Shown: positions 6,884-8,272 of the stretch, one piece after another
Numbering within the stretch: position 1 is the first letter of the stretch
Layout: every line of letters begins with the position of its first letter
NCBI GenBank assembly: GCA_021823905.1
Contig: JAKALX010000156.1
Coordinates: 1-8,272, forward strand
Direction of reading: 5' to 3'
DNA: 8,272 nucleotides
Source: Chloroflexota bacterium
GTDB taxonomy: Bacteria; Chloroflexota; Dehalococcoidia; Tepidiformales; Tepidiformaceae
The notes under the pieces: generated by a model
Database searches by the model: none
The model's input: the letters and a program-made list of their open reading frames with translations, nothing else
Told to the model about the DNA's origin: nothing
Made by a program: the position numbers and the translations under genes

Positions 6884-6911
6884 GAGCCCACATCAACCGG
6901 GGAGCGCCCTC

Positions 6912-8075
6912 ATGGACTTCGAACTCAACGAAGAGCACCGCATGATCAAGGAGACCGCCCGCCGCATCGCGCGCGACGTGATCGCCCCACGAGCGAAGGA
7001 GGCCGATCAGACGGGCGAATACCCGCACGACTTCTTCGACGCGTTCAAGCAGGCCGGGCTCCTGGGCATGGCCGTCCCTGAATCGATGGGCGGCACCGGC
7101 AACGGCATCCTGCCGATCTGCCTGGCGATCGAGGAGGTCGCGAAATACGAATGCGGCGCCGGCCTGATACTCGTCCTCAGCGGCCTGCCCAACAAGCCGC
7201 TCGTGCTTGGCGGGAACGCCGCCCAGCAGCAGAAGTGGCTCCCCGACGTGGCGAACGGCGTGACCAAGTCCGCCTTCTGCCTGACCGAGCCCGACCATGG
7301 CTCCGACGCGGCCAACCTGGAAACGCGCGCCGTCCGCGACGGCGACGACTACATCCTCAACGGGAACAAGGTCTACATCTCCGGCGGCACGGTCGCCGAT
7401 TGGCTGACCGTCTTCGCCCGCACCGGCGGCCCCGGCGCGAAGGGCATCAGCGCCTTCGTCGTCGACGCGCACTCGCCGGGCGTGAACATTGACCGGACCG
7501 ACGACAAGATGGGCGTCCGCTCGGTGCCGACCGCCCACTTCAGCTTCAGCGACGTACGGGTCCCGGCGGAGAACCTGCTGGGCGGCGTCGAGGGCCAGGG
7601 TTTCAACACGGCGATGCTCACGCTGAACTCGATGCGGCCGACGGTTGGCGCGCGCGGCGTGGGCCTCGCCGAAGGCGCCGCCAGCTACGCGCTCGAATGG
7701 GCGCGTGAGCGCAAGGCGTTCGGCAACGCGGTCATCGACTTCGAGGCGATCCAGTTCATGTTCGCGGACATGGCCATCCAGATCGAGGCGGCGCGGAACC
7801 TCGTCTACAAGGCGGCCTGGCTCGTCGACCAGGGGAAGTACACGCGCGAATACGCCCACAACCTCTCGATCGCGAAGGCCTACGCGACGGAGATGGCGAA
7901 CAAGGTGGCGTTCGACGCGCTCCAGGTGCTCGGCGCCCAGGGCTACATGAAGGATCATCCGCTCGAGCGCCACTACCGCGACGCCCGCCAACTGATGATC
8001 GTCGAGGGCAGCTCGCAGGTGCAGCGTGTCGTCATCAGCCGGGCGATGATCGACCGGGTGCTGGTGTACGGTTAG
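6912..8075 (+). CDS. Acyl-CoA dehydrogenase
   Basis: This 387-residue FAD enzyme oxidises an acyl-CoA to the trans-2-enoyl-CoA and passes electrons to electron-transferring flavoprotein. The length is typical. The N-terminal helical domain starts FELNEEHRMIKETARR. Family signature 1 is AFCLTEPDHGSD (121-132), followed by the FAD/substrate beta-domain. The C-terminal domain has RKAFG (267-271), the second signature QVLGAQGYM with a downstream arginine (338-359), and IVEGSSQVQR (363-372). E365 is the likely catalytic base, at the short-chain/medium-chain type position. Signature 2 has Ala342 where most members have Gly. The chain length of the substrate cannot be read from sequence. GGGGAG (6899-6904) lies 7 nt ahead of the ATG. 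The gene is divergent from the importer operon and converges with the holin-like gene; no etf genes are in view. Confidence 0.95.
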   Translation: MDFELNEEHRMIKETARRIARDVIAPRAKEADQTGEYPHDFFDAFKQAGLLGMAVPESMGGTGNGILPICLAIEEVAKYECGAGLILVLSGLPNKPLVLGGNAAQQQKWLPDVANGVTKSAFCLTEPDHGSDAANLETRAVRDGDDYILNGNKVYISGGTVADWLTVFARTGGPGAKGISAFVVDAHSPGVNIDRTDDKMGVRSVPTAHFSFSDVRVPAENLLGGVEGQGFNTAMLTLNSMRPTVGARGVGLAEGAASYALEWARERKAFGNAVIDFEAIQFMFADMAIQIEAARNLVYKAAWLVDQGKYTREYAHNLSIAKAYATEMANKVAFDALQVLGAQGYMKDHPLERHYRDARQLMIVEGSSQVQRVVISRAMIDRVLVYG

Positions 8076-8118
8076 CGCGCGAGACGCCAGCGACCCGCCA
8101 TCCGCCTGGCCCGCGCCG

Positions 8119-8272
8119 TCACCCCCGGAAGTTGCGGGCGATGCGCTCGGGGCTGACGAACAGGCTGAGGAAGAAGCTCACCAGGCTGATGATGACGGCG
8201 CCCCAGAAGGCCGCCCCAAAGCTGTCGATCGCGAAGTGGACGGAGTCGAACTTGCCGGCAATCCAGGCCGTC
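8119..8272 (-). CDS. Phage holin 4-like (YvlD-type) membrane protein, C-terminal part (runs off the window)
   Basis: The reverse strand from the window edge to a TGA at 8119-8121 encodes the last 50 residues of a protein. They include DSFGAAFWGAVIISLVSFFL (16-35), one hydrophobic helix of about 20 residues, followed by a short charged tail (SPERIARNFRG). The pattern of a small-residue-rich G-x-x-F-x-G-A-x-I-I-S-x-V-S-x-x-L-S-L-F helix ending the protein is typical of the Phage_holin_4_2/YvlD family, which are small bacterial inner-membrane proteins of unclear function and not necessarily phage-derived. No phage genes are nearby. The frame is longer than a chance shadow and ends 43 bp from the convergent acyl-CoA dehydrogenase stop. 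The N-terminus is outside the window. Confidence 0.7.
   Translation of the reverse strand, partial: TAWIAGKFDSVHFAIDSFGAAFWGAVIISLVSFFLSLFVSPERIARNFRG

Noticed and set aside
6819..7991. A 390-residue minus-strand frame opposite the acyl-CoA dehydrogenase
   Set aside because: The opposite strand carries a full-length enzyme with all family signatures; the antisense frame shows no domain and typical shadow composition.
8119..8272. Possible prophage edge suggested by a holin-like protein
   Set aside because: The Phage_holin_4_2/YvlD family is widespread in bacterial chromosomes, and no other phage, integrase or attachment-site signal is visible.

Overview
This is a GC-rich bacterial stretch (by eye about two thirds G+C) with tightly packed genes and no sign of mobile DNA, RNA genes or CRISPR. 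DapB closely resembles the Mycobacterium tuberculosis enzyme as I recall it. The substrate-binding protein is a Tat-exported lipoprotein with a long Ser/Thr/Ala linker. Catabolic acyl-CoA dehydrogenase and SDR genes are also present. Together these suggest a Gram-positive-like or Chloroflexota-type bacterium (for example a Dehalococcoidia-related lineage). This placement is an inference from style, not from a marker gene.

Layout: (1) 1-232, minus: the N-terminal part of a short-chain dehydrogenase/reductase, cut by the window edge. (2) 233-399: a divergent intergenic region. (3) 400-2730, plus: a two-gene unit of a long nitronate monooxygenase-type flavoprotein followed 12 bp later by dapB (lysine/diaminopimelate biosynthesis). 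(4) 2741-6662, minus and convergent with dapB: an ABC importer operon, transcribed as substrate-binding lipoprotein, then DppB-type permease, then DppC-type permease. A strong 13-bp stem-loop lies between the first two genes. (5) 6663-6911: a divergent promoter region with a near-consensus sigma-70-type promoter for the importer operon. (6) 6912-8075, plus: an acyl-CoA dehydrogenase. (7) 8119-8272, minus: the C-terminus of a phage-holin-4-like (YvlD-type) membrane protein, cut by the window edge.

The importer genes encode one complete receptor plus membrane pore, but no ATPase gene is present. The ATP-binding subunits must come from elsewhere, since the operon is bounded on both sides by unrelated genes. 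The SDR, the flavoprotein and the acyl-CoA dehydrogenase fit a general theme of fatty-acid or organic-acid oxidation, but they are in separate transcription units and no single pathway can be proved. I find no convincing new biological system. The most interesting signals are the intercistronic hairpin that revises the dppB start, the cysteine-bearing C-terminal extension of the flavoprotein, and the strong promoter with an adjacent inverted repeat.
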